Positions 1 to 9,079 of a DNA stretch of 64,000 nt are shown here, one piece after another. The notes beneath the pieces were generated by a model. The model saw only the letters and a program-made list of their open reading frames with translations. It had not been told where the DNA came from and ran no database searches. The position numbers and the translations under genes are program-made. Source of the DNA: Macrothele yani. Lineage: Eukaryota; Arthropoda; Arachnida; Araneae; Macrothelidae. How positions within the stretch are numbered: position 1 is the stretch's first letter; every line of letters starts with the position of its first letter. The DNA is taken from assembly GCA_039090855.1 (NCBI GenBank), contig CM077023.1, positions 79,707,127 to 79,771,126 of the forward strand, in the 5' to 3' direction.

Positions 1-420
1 CAGGTGCGTGTTGAACAGCAATTCGTTTCGAAAAAATGTAAGAGGATATACCTGAGATAGTGAGTTTTCAACTAAGCACTTTTTTTTAAGATAACCAAGT
101 AGCCTAAACATTTTGCTGCTTTGAATACAAGCCTAGTATTTCTTTGTAAGAAAAAGAAACATAAAAGTATTGACTTAAGTTTCATTAAACTGTGTCAAGG
201 AAAGAATTTTAAGTGACCTTCGATCACTATATCTTCTTTTCTTTAACTCAACGATGAAGAAACCACACATTTTGTTCTTCTTTTTTATGATTCCCAAAAT
301 CAAGAACTGGGGAGAATTTTTAGGCTGCAAACCTTTTACAGAAATATTCTAAGCAGAGATATTTTAGATGCCATGACACATTACTATACAAATATATGTT
401 CATCTGTAAAACTGAAATCG
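1..420. other. unannotated AT-rich stretch
   Basis: No ORF, repeat boundary or RNA-like fold is recognisable. It is ordinary AT-rich intergenic or intronic sequence up to the first SINE. Confidence 0.5.
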
Positions 421-664
421 CGTGATGCCCAGCTGAGATATCAGAGTAACCATTCGTCCGAGATGAGCTCGGGTTCGAGTCTAGGATGAGACGTCGATGG
501 TATGTTTGTCTGATGGCGATGGTCGTGTGCTGTTTGTCTGATGGAACTGGCTCTGTCCCTTCCCTAGAAACAGCGGCCCTACATTAAGGACAGGGGACGG
601 TTTACAGTCACCCGAATTTCTCGTGGTAGTCATTAATCCCAAAAGCGAAAAAAAAAAAAAAGAA
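421..664 (+). repeat. SINE-A copy (tRNA-derived), diverged
   Basis: The tRNA-like head carries 'ccattcgtccgagatg' and a B-box-like 'gggttcgagtc'. It is followed by the family body (a 'cccttccctagaaacagcggccct' variant, then 'gtggtagtcattaat') and a poly-A tail. A stretch around 'gtttgtctgatgg' occurs twice, so this copy carries a small internal duplication. The reverse-strand ORF over it is a shadow. Confidence 0.75.
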
Positions 665-741
665 AACGAAATCAGAGGAGTGGGCATACATCTGCTACTC
701 TTATTTAGGTCCTGTCCCTGTGCCCATGTGAAGCAGAATGG

Positions 742-860
742 CATGATTGTATGACGGAGCTGTTCCTACCCCTTTCTTGTAGACGGCGACCCCAAATCAT
801 GGACAGGAGACTCCACATATTCTTAGATCCTCATTCTCCGAAACAGACAAAATTGGTTTA
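742..860 (+). repeat. SINE-A body fragment
   Basis: A headless, diverged piece of the SINE-A body: 'cccctttcttgtagac' followed by 'aaatcatggacaggagact' corresponds to the 'ccttccctggaaccag' and 'aattagggacgggcgact' segments of better copies. Confidence 0.5.
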
Positions 861-864
861 AAGC

Positions 865-1300
865 GTTAAGCCATTGTGAAATAAATAAGGTCTCAGAATA
901 TTTATCGCTCTCAATGGGGATATTCACGATTATCTTTCCTATTAACAAATTTTGACTTCCTAATATACATTAAAATACTTCTAGCACTACTTCCTTTTGC
1001 CCTTTTGTGTTGCACTTAACAAAATTTCATATATACGCATGAACTAAATGAAGAAGAATAAATTGCTGCAGCCAGTTTTCAATTTTTAAATATTTACTTA
1101 CCGATACTATAGCGATAAGTAATTTCCCACATGGCAAATCAGTTCAAAATGCGGTGTGTCATATGATTAAACCCTGAAAAATTTCTTTCAAATTCCTTGG
1201 AATTTTCAAATTTTGTCACATGACTTCAATTTTTTTTCAATCATTGTCTTTCAGCGACATTTTTTAAATGGAAATAAAACAAAATGTATTTGATTTTTCT
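865..1300. other. unannotated AT-rich stretch
   Basis: Low-GC sequence with no recognisable gene, RNA or repeat. Confidence 0.45.
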
Positions 1301-1301
1301 T

Positions 1302-1505
1302 TCGGGATTTAACGATCACCTTGCGCAACCCTTAAAGCTATAAATATTCGCCCGTCATAAATTTAAGACCATTGATTCCAGTGAAAGGAGCGCCATCAGG
1401 TAGGTGAACCATCCATGCCTTATCACGGACCGGAACCACGGCCTATCTTGAACTAGTGGTCCCAGGCCAGTGCCACAGACCAATGTCTCTTCGGGCACCG
1501 TGTCT
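1302..1505 (-). repeat. SINE-A copy, diverged
   Basis: Minus-strand copy. Read on the plus strand it runs from 'gggatttaacgatcacc' (the 3' end of the SINE), through 'ttcgcccgtcataaattta' and 'accatccatgcctta', to a degraded tRNA-like head. It abuts the Tc1-like element that starts at 1531. Confidence 0.6.
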
Positions 1506-1530
1506 ACAAAACGAGTTGTATTTAGACAGA

Positions 1531-2573
1531 TGCACTATATTGACAAAGTCACCGGGCACCTAGAAGAGAAACACAACATAGCATTTATTGGCATACATTA
1601 GTACGGTGTCGGTCCATCTTTGGCTTTAATGCATGCACTGACCCTTCGAGACATGCTTTCAATAAAGTTTTGGAACACAGCGATAGATATGCGTTTTCAT
1701 TCAGTAGATAATATTGTTGCTTAGTAGTAGGCCTTGGTTCCAAACTTCTTATGCAGCGCTCTAATTCATCCCATAGGTGCTCTATGGGATTAAGATCAAG
1801 GCTTTGTGCTGGCCAGTCCACGCATGATACGGAATTATCGTCAAACCACGCTGTAACAGTCCTTGCTTTATGGCTCGGTGCATTATCCTGCTGGTACCAA
1901 CAAGGCTTGGTTTCATAGTATTGCTACAGAGTTGGTAGGGCATAACTGTCCAGAATATCGAGGTAGACGTGCTGGTTAACAGGTTTGTCCGTGATAACCA
2001 ATGGGCCGGGACCATACCACGAAAAATACCCCCACACGAGTACACTGCCAGTTCCAAACTTGACTGTAGGAACAGTACACTGTGGTAAATAGCGTTCCTC
2101 CGGCTGCCGCCATACCCACACACGGTCATCAGACTGATGGATCGTGTATCTGGATTTATCAGTAAACAGGACCCGTTTCCATTGAAGCATTCCGAGTAGA
2201 GATGAAAGGCTTATGAGCAGCCGCACGACCACGGTAACCCATGGAATGAAGTTCTCTGCGAATGGTACGTGTACATACCGAGGCTCCAGCATTTTTACTC
2301 ACATGTACACTGAGGTACTTGGGTATGTTTAAACGCCTCTCGGTTTCTCTTATGGACGACGCACTAATATAACGCCCAACAATCTTTCCTTTCTCAAAGT
2401 CAGTTCTCCTCCGCCGCAACATTTTCACACAGCCTCACAGTGCGATATGATCGCGATCACCTGCAGACTTGTTTTTATACCGTTTGCATCTGTACCGTGC
2501 ATCTTAACAACGCAGCGGATTCGTTCATTTGCTTTTGAAATGGGTGTCTGGTGACTTTTGTCAATATAGTGTA
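1531..2573 (-). mobile_element. Tc1-like DNA transposon, degraded
   Basis: Terminal inverted repeats of about 25 bp are visible: 'cactatattgacaaagtcac' at the left end matches the complement of 'gtgacttttgtcaatatagt' at the right end. TA remains at the right border; the left border reads TG, probably a mutated TA. About 1.04 kb lies between the ends, slightly short for a complete Tc1 element (usually 1.3-1.6 kb), in line with an internal deletion in the transposase. It sits directly beside a SINE-A copy. Confidence 0.85.
1585..2428 (-). pseudogene. Tc1-like DD34E transposase relic
   Basis: A cut-and-paste transposase remnant. The N-terminal piece (from 2428) opens with 'TDFEKGKIVGRYISASSIRE', the start of the paired-type helix-turn-helix of Tc1 transposases. 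About 50-60 residues of the DNA-binding region seem to be missing after 'RRLNIP'. The frame then shifts near 2205 into the catalytic region: 'VLFTDKS' holds the first Asp. A TAG stop at 1924-1926 interrupts it. The same frame continues with 'WYQQDNAPSHKA' (second Asp) and 'PAQSLDLNPIEHLW' (Glu), giving a DD34E pattern. A frameshift, a stop and an internal deletion make it non-functional. Confidence 0.85.
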
Positions 2574-3149
2574 TAATCACATAATCAAATGAAATGTTCA
2601 AAGCTTTTGAATCAGTTTAGTTCATTGAGCTGCCTGCATTTCTTTAACCGACTTGAAAATTCGTCGGAAATGCTCAACTTGTGGTAAGAAACTGTTTCAA
2701 TGGTATACTCACCGCTGTGTTTCAGACGACACCTATGATGGTTGCATCGCGATAGCTTTCTGCGCACATTTTGCAGTTCAAGAATCACGAAGCATCTCTT
2801 CCAATGTTTAGCCGGCGTATTTTTTTTTTATTTTTTTTCTGTAAAAGATTTATTCATCTTTAAAAGACGTGTCTAAATTTTAATACATCATTTCCGTACA
2901 AATTGTTAGCACAGAACTTCCCATCTTATAAACAATGCAACTTTTTTTAGGAATACTGACTTTTTGACCTTCTTCATGGTATAGCAGTGAATCATCCCAG
3001 TGCGATAACTTTGTCATTTAATCTCTAATAAGACATGTATCGTGCTGTTCCATCATCAACGTGCGTCACATAACATCTTAATTACTATTTATGAAAATCC
3101 TGGCGTTTCTATTTTGGGACAAACCGTGTATTTGAGGGAGCTGGATGTT
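2574..3149. other. unannotated stretch
   Basis: A T-rich run lies near 2820-2838. No gene, RNA or repeat is recognised otherwise. Confidence 0.45.
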
Positions 3150-3302
3150 AATGGCCTCCATGAGCAGCTCTAAGGGCTATGAGTATTCGCATGTCCCTAA
3201 TTTGGTGTAACTCTGTTTTTCCGCCGTAAGACAGGTGCATTTGGCCATGTATTATCCGGGACTCGAGCCTGGACCGCCTGACCACTCGGCCGCCTGGACG
3301 GT
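3150..3302 (-). repeat. SINE-A copy with alternative head
   Basis: The plus strand shows 'catgagcagctctaagggct' and 'tgtccctaatttgg' (body), then a head reading in complement 'gtggtcaggcggtccaggct'. The head resembles the SINE at 31531 ('gtggccgagtggtcag') more than the usual 'gtggcgcagtggtctaagcg' head. Confidence 0.6.
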
Positions 3303-3387
3303 AAACTCTAGTTTTAGAGATATGCTTCCAAGGTGAACTGCCACATTGGGAACACGTGAGCTAAACTCTGCTACGTTATTAGTAATA

Positions 3388-3538
3388 CAGTAGATTCTGG
3401 TTAATTGGCCCAATTAGGCGACTGGTATATTTTTGCGAAGATTTATCCCGAAGAACTAATTTGGAATGTTCTTCAAGAATTTGCTCGAACAAACAGCTGC
3501 CTTGATTAACCGACTGCCCAATTAACCGGAATCTACTG
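3388..3538. mobile_element. pogo/Tigger-like MITE, 151 bp
   Basis: The ends are inverted: 'cagtagattctggttaattg' at the left and 'caattaaccggaatctactg' at the right, flanked on both sides by TA (3386-3387 and 3539-3540). The CAGT start and TA target duplication suit a pogo/Tigger or related Tc1/mariner-superfamily non-autonomous element. The short ORF spanning it is not coding. Confidence 0.7.
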
Positions 3539-3655
3539 TAGTAAGTTTTCATCTTCCACATCCCATAAGAGCATTATTTTTACTTTGTAATTTGCTCAAT
3601 AAGTTATCTTTTAAACAGTGTGGAAGAAATATTCTTCACATAATCCGTGAAAATA

Positions 3656-5036
3656 CACTCACGGACAACGAAATTTGCGCATCAAGAACGAAGCATCGGA
3701 TTGAACTGAAATTTTATGGATGTAATGATATAGATGAATGATACACATGATGGCAAAAACAGAGCTGCAGGACAATTATAGAGGGATCTGTGGCACGAAG
3801 TCCGGTCATCTTCAATAGCGCGTCGCACCGCCTCGCGCGGCGATAGATGCTGCAATACGGTCCGGCATGGAGGCGTACAGACGCCTGATGTTGTCTTGCG
3901 GCAGACTGGCCCACATGTGTTGGACGGTGTGCTCCAAATCCCGGATAGTGCGGCACGGCGGCAGCTGGCGTTTCAACTGGTACCAAACATGCTCGATAGG
4001 GGACGTATCCGGGGAGCGGGCAGGCAATGGAAGTGTCTGGACATGACGTAGGCAGTCCTGGGCAACCCGAGACGTGTGCGGGCGGGCATTATCCTGCTGG
4101 TATAGAGCACCTTGAATACCAGCCAGGCATGAGAGCACATGGGGCCGTATGATCACATCCACATACCTCTGGCCCGTCAATGATCCACGTACCGCTACTA
4201 GAGCTGATCGGCTATCGTAGGCAATGGCTCCCCAGGCCATAATGCCTGCAGTGGGTGAGGTGTGGCGCTCGATAGCGAGATTGAGATTCTGCCGTTGACC
4301 TGGAGATCTCCACACCCGAACACGATGCTAAACACCACACGTTCCCAGTCTGTGGCGTTCCACGTCGCTATGGCCTGGCACCACTGCACACGGAGCCGGC
4401 GATGTTCCGGTGCCAATGGCAGCACACGTAAAGCGCGCTGGGATAGCAGATTCGCTTTTGCGACGCGTCGGAAAATGGTTCGTGGGCACACAGGAGCCGC
4501 TACATCTGCCTGTGTAGTGAACCGGGTCCCCGTGGGATCCGTTCGCGTCTGGCGCACGATCCGTCGATTCTCTCTACCGGTGGTCCTCCTGGTCCGCCCG
4601 GAGCCGCTCCGCCATGTGGCAGTGCCGTCATGTGTCCACTGCTCCCAACACCATCGAACGGTATGGTCAGAACGACCTACGTGGCGGGTTATACGGCGAG
4701 CCGACCACCCTGCGGTTTTCAGCCCGATGATCAGGCCTCTCTCAAAGCCCGTAAGTTGCGTAAATCGACGTGTCTGGCGTCTGCTCGGCATTATTGTCAC
4801 TCTGTACTCCTGCTTGCATCGGCCGGTGCTATTCGCTTTCATGGGGCATCGACTACACGCCGGTTTGTAAGACTGCCGGTTCGTGCTTGCAGCGCCACCA
4901 CAGGGTGTGCGGTCATGCGCAATCACACCAAATTTACATCATTTGCATACCAACACTACGCACTCTAGATATTTACGAAGTTTCGCGGTTGTAGCATGTT
5001 TTCTTCCGGGTGCGCAAATTTCATTGTCCGTGAGTG
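3656..5036 (-). mobile_element. Tc1-like DNA transposon with near-perfect TIRs
   Basis: The 26-bp terminal inverted repeats differ at one position: 'cactcacggacaacgaaatt...' at the left against the complement of 'tgcgcaaatttcattgtccg...' at the right. TA dinucleotides flank both ends (3654-3655, 5037-5038). The length, 1381 bp, is normal for a complete Tc1 element, and the interior is visibly more GC-rich than the surroundings. It carries one transposase gene in two frames. Confidence 0.92.
3812..4791 (-). pseudogene. Tc1-like transposase, frameshifted
   Basis: Reading starts plausibly at 4791 with 'MPSRRQTRRFTQLTGFERGL'. It continues through a helix-turn-helix ('WSARRITRHVGRSDHTVRWC'), a GRPR-like basic hinge ('GSGRTRRTTGRENRR') and a second HTH. 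At 'WERVVFSIVFGCG' the segment that should carry the first catalytic Asp (usually S/T-D-E-S) is missing, and the frame shifts near 4310. The second frame (4315 to 3812) holds 'GALYQQDNARPHT' (second Asp) and 'PARSPDTSPIEHVW' (Glu at DD34E spacing) and ends in 'IAARGGATRY'. Loss of the first Asp and the frameshift indicate an inactive enzyme, although the terminal repeats remain nearly intact. The long plus-strand ORF opposite is an antisense shadow. Confidence 0.88.
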
Positions 5037-5048
5037 TACATCTAAATT

Positions 5049-5619
5049 ATTAACACAGCAATCAGACCGCTCTGAATTACATGTATTTTACTGTTTCTTA
5101 CGCAACTTTATTCACATCAGAAAACTTTAAAATTACATTGCCCTGGAGCAGGAATCGAACTTGCATCCTCCCTATTTCCGTTCAAGTATGCTAGCCATAT
5201 TACAATGCCCAAGACGACGAAGCCCCAAGTATCTGATGAGTGACTAGACCCAGAATAGTCTCTGGTTCTCGCCAGTCAAAGCAAACTCCGCTTCCTCGTG
5301 GCGTATTTCTCATAATTAAACAGCTCTCCAGTAGCTGAGATAAACAGTGTGGAAGAAATTATGAGCAATACGCCACGAGGAAGCGGAGTTTGCTTTGACT
5401 GGCGAAAATCAGAGCTGTTCTGGTTCTAATCACTTAGATACTTGGGACTTCGTAGGCCTGGTAGGTGTAATGATTAGCATGCTCGGACGGAAATCGGGAG
5501 ATGCAAGTTCGATTCCTGCTCAAGAGCGATGTAATTTTCGAGTTTTCCGATGTGATTAAAGTTACGTGAGAAACAGTAAAATACACGTAATTCAGAGTGG
5601 TCTGATTGCTGTGTTAATC
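5049..5619. repeat. long inverted pair of SINE-C (foldback)
   Basis: Two arms of about 265 bp (5049-5317 and 5357-5619) are inverted copies around a 39-base spacer. For example 'cgccacgaggaagcggagtt' in the right arm is complementary to the left-arm sequence at 5285-5304. Each arm contains a tRNA-like segment with 'gattagcatgctcggacgg' and a B-box-like 'agttcgattcctgc'. The arms differ by scattered substitutions and small indels. It may be two SINE-C insertions in opposite orientation or an inverted duplication. Confidence 0.8.
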
Positions 5620-5713
5620 ATTTATCTTTTTCTTAACTACAGCAGAATCTCGACTGTTAGAGTTAAATAGAACTTAAACTAGATTTTACACCCGAAAAAT
5701 CAAAAACCGCTTC

Positions 5714-5846
5714 GGGTACTGCGTTTGTCTTACCACTCTAGGTCTCTCCCCTTCCCTGAACCAGCCGCCCCATATTAGGGATAGGAGACTGCTTATAGCA
5801 CATAAAGTTGCTCACAGTGGGAGCTAAAAAACCCCAAACAAAAAAA
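5714..5846 (+). repeat. SINE-A body fragment
   Basis: The tRNA head is lost. The body runs 'ctccccttccctgaaccag', 'attagggataggagactgc', 'agttgctcacagtgg', ending in 'aaaaccccaaac'. Confidence 0.65.
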
Positions 5847-5904
5847 CTCTAACTATACGTGGTACCGCTGGACAAAATGGAGGAAAGTGGCAGTTAATGT
5901 GCTA

Positions 5905-7183
5905 CACTGAAAAAAAAAAAAATGTTTGAAACAACAAAATATTTTTGTTGAGCTGTTTTGTCGATTTATTTTGTTGCTTTGGCCAAACTCTATCGGAATT
6001 GTTTTGTTGGCAACACAAAATTATTTCGTTGGGTATAATTTGTTAATTCAACTATATGGGCGCGGCATCGACCTTACGCCAAAGCGCACGTGATTACTAG
6101 CTACCTCATATGGGCACTACCAGACTACCACTGACCAGAAGAATCTCATTTCGCGCTTAAGATTTCATTTTGAATTATGAATGACTGCGAATTTTTATTT
6201 GCGATCGGTTCCTGATCGCAAATAAAAATTTGCACATGAGGTAATGATAAGAGTTGTAATTTATGTACAGAGCTTGATTTCATGTAGAGGCTATATATAC
6301 AGGTATTTCAAAATTCGTGCGGCAACCAAAGATTGTATGGTGATAGTACCCAGGAACAAAAAGAACGTTAAGAGAAATATTACGATTTTTTTTTTTTTTT
6401 TGCTTAACCAAAAATGTCAATAATTTGTTTCATCAAAAAGCTAAGGAAAACATTTAAAAAGAAATCGGATTTAGAAACATGTTACACACGCACCAAAATA
6501 GAGTCAATACATCGTTATGTCAAGTACAAATCGCCCATGAACATTCCAGAAGGTAATAAACCGACCTTCAAATGCTGAATTCGCAGATAAGAACATACTC
6601 GTAAGAACAGGTACAGCCGAGTTGTTAGCACGCCTTGTTCCTAAACTGAATGTTTCAGGTCCAAATCCGCTCGGTGAGAGATTTTGCGCTGGCTCTGAAA
6701 AAATTTCCTCGTGACGTAACACCGTCCAAATTCGTTTAAACACCACTAGAAAATAAATATGGCGGGAAAAGTTTGGACACCCAGGGTCGAAGGGCACCGC
6801 CTAAAATTACTGCACCGGCAAAGTGTTGCCATCGGAGAAAAAACTTAGGGACAAAGTAACCCAGCTACATAACTCTAAATTTTGTTGGAGCAAGAAATTA
6901 CTGTGTCACGATAACAATATGTTTGGTTGCAGTAACAAAACGTTTTATCACGATAACAATACATATTGTTGGATCAAACAAATTCCCAAAAATCGACCTA
7001 GGCATTTTGTTAAATGAACAAAACGTTTTGTTATGATAACAATAAATTTCGTAGAATCAACAATAATTTTCAGTAAAATACTTTAGTAAATTCAATAAAC
7101 ATCTTTGTAGACTGCATATCCACAAACATTTTTGGTTGATTCAGCAATTTTTTTGCCGAATTAACAAAACGTTTTTTTCAGTG
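5905..7183. mobile_element. TA-flanked non-autonomous element with CACTGAAAAAA ends
   Basis: The left end reads 'cactgaaaaaaaaaaaaatg' and the right end is the inverse of it ('cgtttttttcagtg'), each bordered by TA (5903-5904, 7184-7185). The interior is filled near both ends with degenerate direct and inverted repeats of a 'aacaaaacgttttgtt'-like motif, for example at 6945-6960 and 7018-7035. A tRNA-like stretch sits near 6600-6690 and a hairpin of about 20 bp at 6188-6232 ('tttttatttgcgatc' and its complement). No transposase is recognisable, so a host element of the Tc1/mariner superfamily is inferred only from the TA borders. Confidence 0.55.
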
Positions 7184-7185
7184 TA

Positions 7186-8790
7186 CCTACTATACATACT
7201 TGAAGGTAGTACTAAGTGATAAATGCGATTTTATTTATGACTGCAGTACATGTACGTAGCATGCTTTCATTATTCAGGTGTAAGACCCCTAAAAAGTTGC
7301 TTTGGTGAAAGTGCAGTACCCCTAAAAAGTTACTTTGGTTTGAAAAAACTATCAAGGATCTTTGGCTTAATAACAATACGAAGAGAGCGTGATACAGCGA
7401 AATTGTATCTCGCTTTAAAAGAATGTAACAAATTTCAAAGAAAAGAATCAAAACCATCAAAATGCTCAGCTTTTTCATCATTAAATTCATAACAAGAGAT
7501 CGATTAAAGACAAAGGATTAACATGCAATTAAATCATCTCAATGCTATTAATTTTACTAAGTTTTTATTGTGCACTTCTTGCATTTGCCACTGGCTTGGA
7601 ACATGCCTGCCCACCCATGGGACTATCGAGACTCTGTTTGGCCTGTATCGTTCTCTACTCTACTGTACGTTTTCACCAACATTGGAAGGATGAAATGTCG
7701 ATCAGAATTGTTATGCCCAAGCGGGATGTTCGCGTCCTCTGGATGAGGGGGTCACGGATAGAGAGGGTAGCCTCTTGTCATTTTTATACATATTTTTATT
7801 TTGTACTGAAACAACTGTTCTAAGAAAAAATGTCACCCCAAAATAAAGTTTTAAAATATGTTGAATGTTTTTCTGGTGTAAATTGTATGTAACATTTTTC
7901 CCGTTACAATGTTTGGCCTGTACCGTTCTCTCCAGCCTACTATCTCAAAGGATGTACATATATGTACACATAACACACACAGGAAAAGTTCTTACAATTT
8001 AAGCAATCTCAGCTTCTCTTCTGCTTTCCTGGCTATATTATTTTTCCATTCTACATACGGCAACCATTTCATAACTGAAAGAAAAATAAGAAATGAGAAA
8101 AAAAAAATCATGCAAAACATCGTATTAAATATGAAGGCAAAAACAAAAACTAGATCGCAAATAAATATACAAGTTTTCTTATAAATTCCAGAGCTTATTC
8201 AACAACTGTAAGATATTTGCAATGTTTTATTTCAGTTTAATCTAAATTAAAATAATCAGACGCTCTTTTATTCCCATGATAATAATGATTCGATTAAAAA
8301 AGAAAGAAAAGGAAAGATGTTATTCTCATCTCTGTAAATCACATATTTCGTTCTTGTTCTCTCTGTGTTCGTATTGTATTCCATGTATAAACCAAAAATA
8401 CTGAGAAACGTAAGAGCGGCAGCCTAGGTTTGTTTATGAAAAACTTGTATAACTGTTTCCAACACTGCGCAGTTTTGTATGTTGATGGTTACATATCTGT
8501 AAAACCTGTGCGATAGTGGGCTAGAGAACACAGTATAGACCAAACTTTGTAATCAAATGAATATTACATACCCTATTCACCAGAAAAACACCCAACTTTT
8601 TTTTTAATTTGCTGTAGGGTTGTTTTGACACACACTTAGAACAGTTGTTTTGACACACACACGCACGCACAAATATATCTAAATAACACCCTTTTTCTGT
8701 GTCGACGCTGCAAATAAACTTGTCAAAATCCGGCCCCAAAAATTTCTGGATTAAATTTTTTCTCTCAAAAATTTCTGGATCCGCCAATGC
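7186..8790. other. unassigned stretch with small repeats
   Basis: A roughly 40-bp direct duplication ('cccctaaaaagtt') lies at 7279-7340. The phrase 'gtttggcctgta' plus 'cgttctct' occurs at about 7636 and 7911. A 93-codon ORF at 7542-7823 begins with a hydrophobic stretch but matches no family I recognise and has no supporting splice or promoter context. A 'ttgttttgacacacac' duplication lies near 8620-8660. Confidence 0.35.
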
Positions 8791-8794
8791 GGAT

Positions 8795-8940
8795 GAGAAA
8801 TGGGTAGTGTACTAATCCTACGCGGTACACTGGTTCTTCCCCTTTCTTGGAACCAGTGGCCCTAAATTAGGGGCTTGCGACTGCTTAAGCCTCTTAGATT
8901 TCCTCTCCGTGGTAATTGACCCTCTTCCCTCCCCCAAAAA
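8795..8940 (+). repeat. SINE-A fragment
   Basis: The head is lost. It begins near the 'gggtagtgt' segment and runs through 'cttggaaccagtggccct' and 'aaattaggggcttgcgactg' to an A-rich end. Confidence 0.65.
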
Positions 8941-9079
8941 AGCCCTGAACTGAAATTTTAGACAACACAAAAAAAATTTCTGATGTTGCAGACTTATGAT
9001 TGAATAAGGTATGCGGCAGATCGCATTTTTATACTCTGCCTGCTAGAATACAAGAAGCATGAAAAAAATTGCGTAGAAT

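Noticed and set aside
1782..2129. 115-codon minus-strand ORF
   Set aside because: Out of frame with the Tc1 transposase motifs that run through the same stretch.
4262..4994. Plus-strand ORFs of 202, 112 and 74 codons
   Set aside because: They lie opposite the Tc1-like transposase, which has recognisable HTH and DD34E motifs on the minus strand.
7542..7823. Small secreted protein gene
   Set aside because: The hydrophobic start is suggestive, but the rest resembles no protein and part of the DNA phrase recurs at about 7911, so it is more likely repeat-derived.
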